This document shows, piece after piece, positions 6,429 through 6,641 of a DNA stretch of 6,641 bases (positions within the stretch are counted from its first letter, which is position 1; every line of letters starts with the position of its first letter). A model generated the notes under the pieces. The model was not told the origin of the DNA. It did no database searches and was given only the letters and a program-made list of their open reading frames with translations. Both the position numbers and the translations under genes were made by a program. Source of the stretch: Pelagibius sp036570545 (lineage in GTDB: Bacteria; Pseudomonadota; Alphaproteobacteria; Kiloniellales; Kiloniellaceae); contig DATCXZ010000437.1 of assembly GCA_036570545.1 (NCBI GenBank), forward strand, positions 1-6,641. The letters are read 5' to 3'.

Positions 6429-6488
6429 GAGTTGACCTCGTGCTTCGAGACGCTCGCTGGCGCTCGCTCCTCAGCATGAGGTCAACTC
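6429..6488. repeat. Long palindromic intergenic repeat (REP-like)
   Basis: Bases 6429-6444 are complementary to 6473-6488 over 16 positions with a single G-U wobble, enclosing 28 bases. The loop contains two adjacent ten-base units starting CGCTCGCT (6451-6460 and 6461-6470). Read on the minus strand, the centre gives TGAGGAGCGAGC, then GCGTCTCGAAGC. This resembles the dispersed palindromic repeats found between genes in many alphaproteobacteria; that match is from memory. It follows the CNNM-type gene by 66 bases and could end its transcript through the stem. Such elements are usually non-coding and multicopy, moved by a REP-associated transposase elsewhere or by unknown means. Confidence 0.7.
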
Positions 6489-6500
6489 AATCAATCTCTA

Positions 6501-6515
6501 CCTCATCCTGAGAGC
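6501..6515. repeat. Inverted partial copy of the palindromic repeat
   Basis: This stretch is an inverted match to 6466-6481, with one substitution and one missing base, and lies 12 bases after the main repeat ends. Its start, CCTCATCCTGAG, is the form I recall for many full-length members of this repeat class. It looks like a decayed or half-length second copy, or part of a larger composite element. Confidence 0.5.
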
Positions 6516-6571
6516 TTGTGAACCTATTGGCGCTCTGGCAGGCGCTGAGGACAGCAAGGTTGCGGCGCGGA

Positions 6572-6586
6572 GCCCGCGGGGCGGGC
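6572..6586. repeat. Short GC hairpin in the right-hand spacer
   Basis: GCCCGC (6572-6577) and GCGGGC (6581-6586) form a perfect six-base stem with a GGG loop. No T-run follows in either direction, so a terminator role is unsupported. It is noted because it lies in a stretch otherwise without function. Confidence 0.35.
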
Positions 6587-6624
6587 GGAGGCGGTCGTTT
6601 CATAATCCCTTGTCAGGTTGTCAT

Positions 6625-6636
6625 CGCCTGCAGGCG
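6625..6636. repeat. Twelve-base perfect palindrome at the window edge
   Basis: CGCCTGCAGGCG is fully self-complementary. It could be a protein binding site or the tip of a hairpin whose context is outside the window. In GC-rich DNA such palindromes also arise by chance. Confidence 0.3.
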
Positions 6637-6641
6637 GTGTC

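Larger units (their letters stand above)
6487..6603 (-). pseudogene. Short frame ending in the palindromic repeat, possible truncated gene
   Basis: A 38-codon frame starts at ATG 6603-6601, preceded by AAGGG at 6611-6607 on the minus strand, and stops at 6489-6487 inside the palindromic repeat. The product begins MKRPPPPAPR, is proline- and arginine-rich, and ends in a stretch (SSQDEVEID) encoded by the repeat region. I do not recognise it. A stop codon at 6623-6621 in a frame open to the window edge could be the end of a further minus-strand gene, which would make this frame the next in an operon, cut short by the repeat. Equally it may be chance in GC-rich spacer DNA. Confidence 0.2.

Overview
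The window looks like chromosomal DNA of a high-GC alphaproteobacterium, most likely a Rhodospirillales-type organism. The basis is composition (one counted 60-base line inside recG is about 73% GC), a PAS_5-family protein of the kind common in that class, and a recG gene divergent from an sdhE-mfd pair. That gene order is known to me from alphaproteobacteria by recall, not by a search. No tRNA, rRNA, CRISPR array or intact transposase was seen.

Left part (1-3545), DNA repair and respiration core: the minus strand carries the N-terminal 362 codons of mfd (transcription-repair coupling factor), cut by the window edge. Upstream of it on the same strand is complete sdhE, the flavinylation factor of succinate dehydrogenase. 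Across a 62-base spacer, recG (branched-DNA helicase) runs the other way and is complete. Its best start is TTG at 1461.

Middle (3546-4488), a compositional island: base composition drops after about 3660 to roughly 40-52% GC in the lines counted. The island holds one well-formed gene at 3761-4333 with a near-perfect ribosome binding site. It encodes a 190-residue protein with two predicted membrane segments and a lysine- and cysteine-rich tail. I do not recognise its family. It is the best candidate for something undescribed and is probably acquired DNA.

Right part (4489-6641): normal high-GC coding resumes with a small single-domain PAS_5 protein. A complete CNNM/CorC-type (DUF21-CBS-CorC_HlyC) membrane transporter-like protein follows. 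After it comes a 279-base non-coding tail with an imperfect palindrome, a long palindromic repeat resembling dispersed intergenic repeats of alphaproteobacteria, an inverted partial copy of that repeat, and a short minus-strand frame that ends inside the repeat.

The genes do not form one pathway. sdhE-mfd may be co-transcribed; recG, the island gene, the PAS gene and the CNNM gene share a strand, but their spacing suggests several transcription units.
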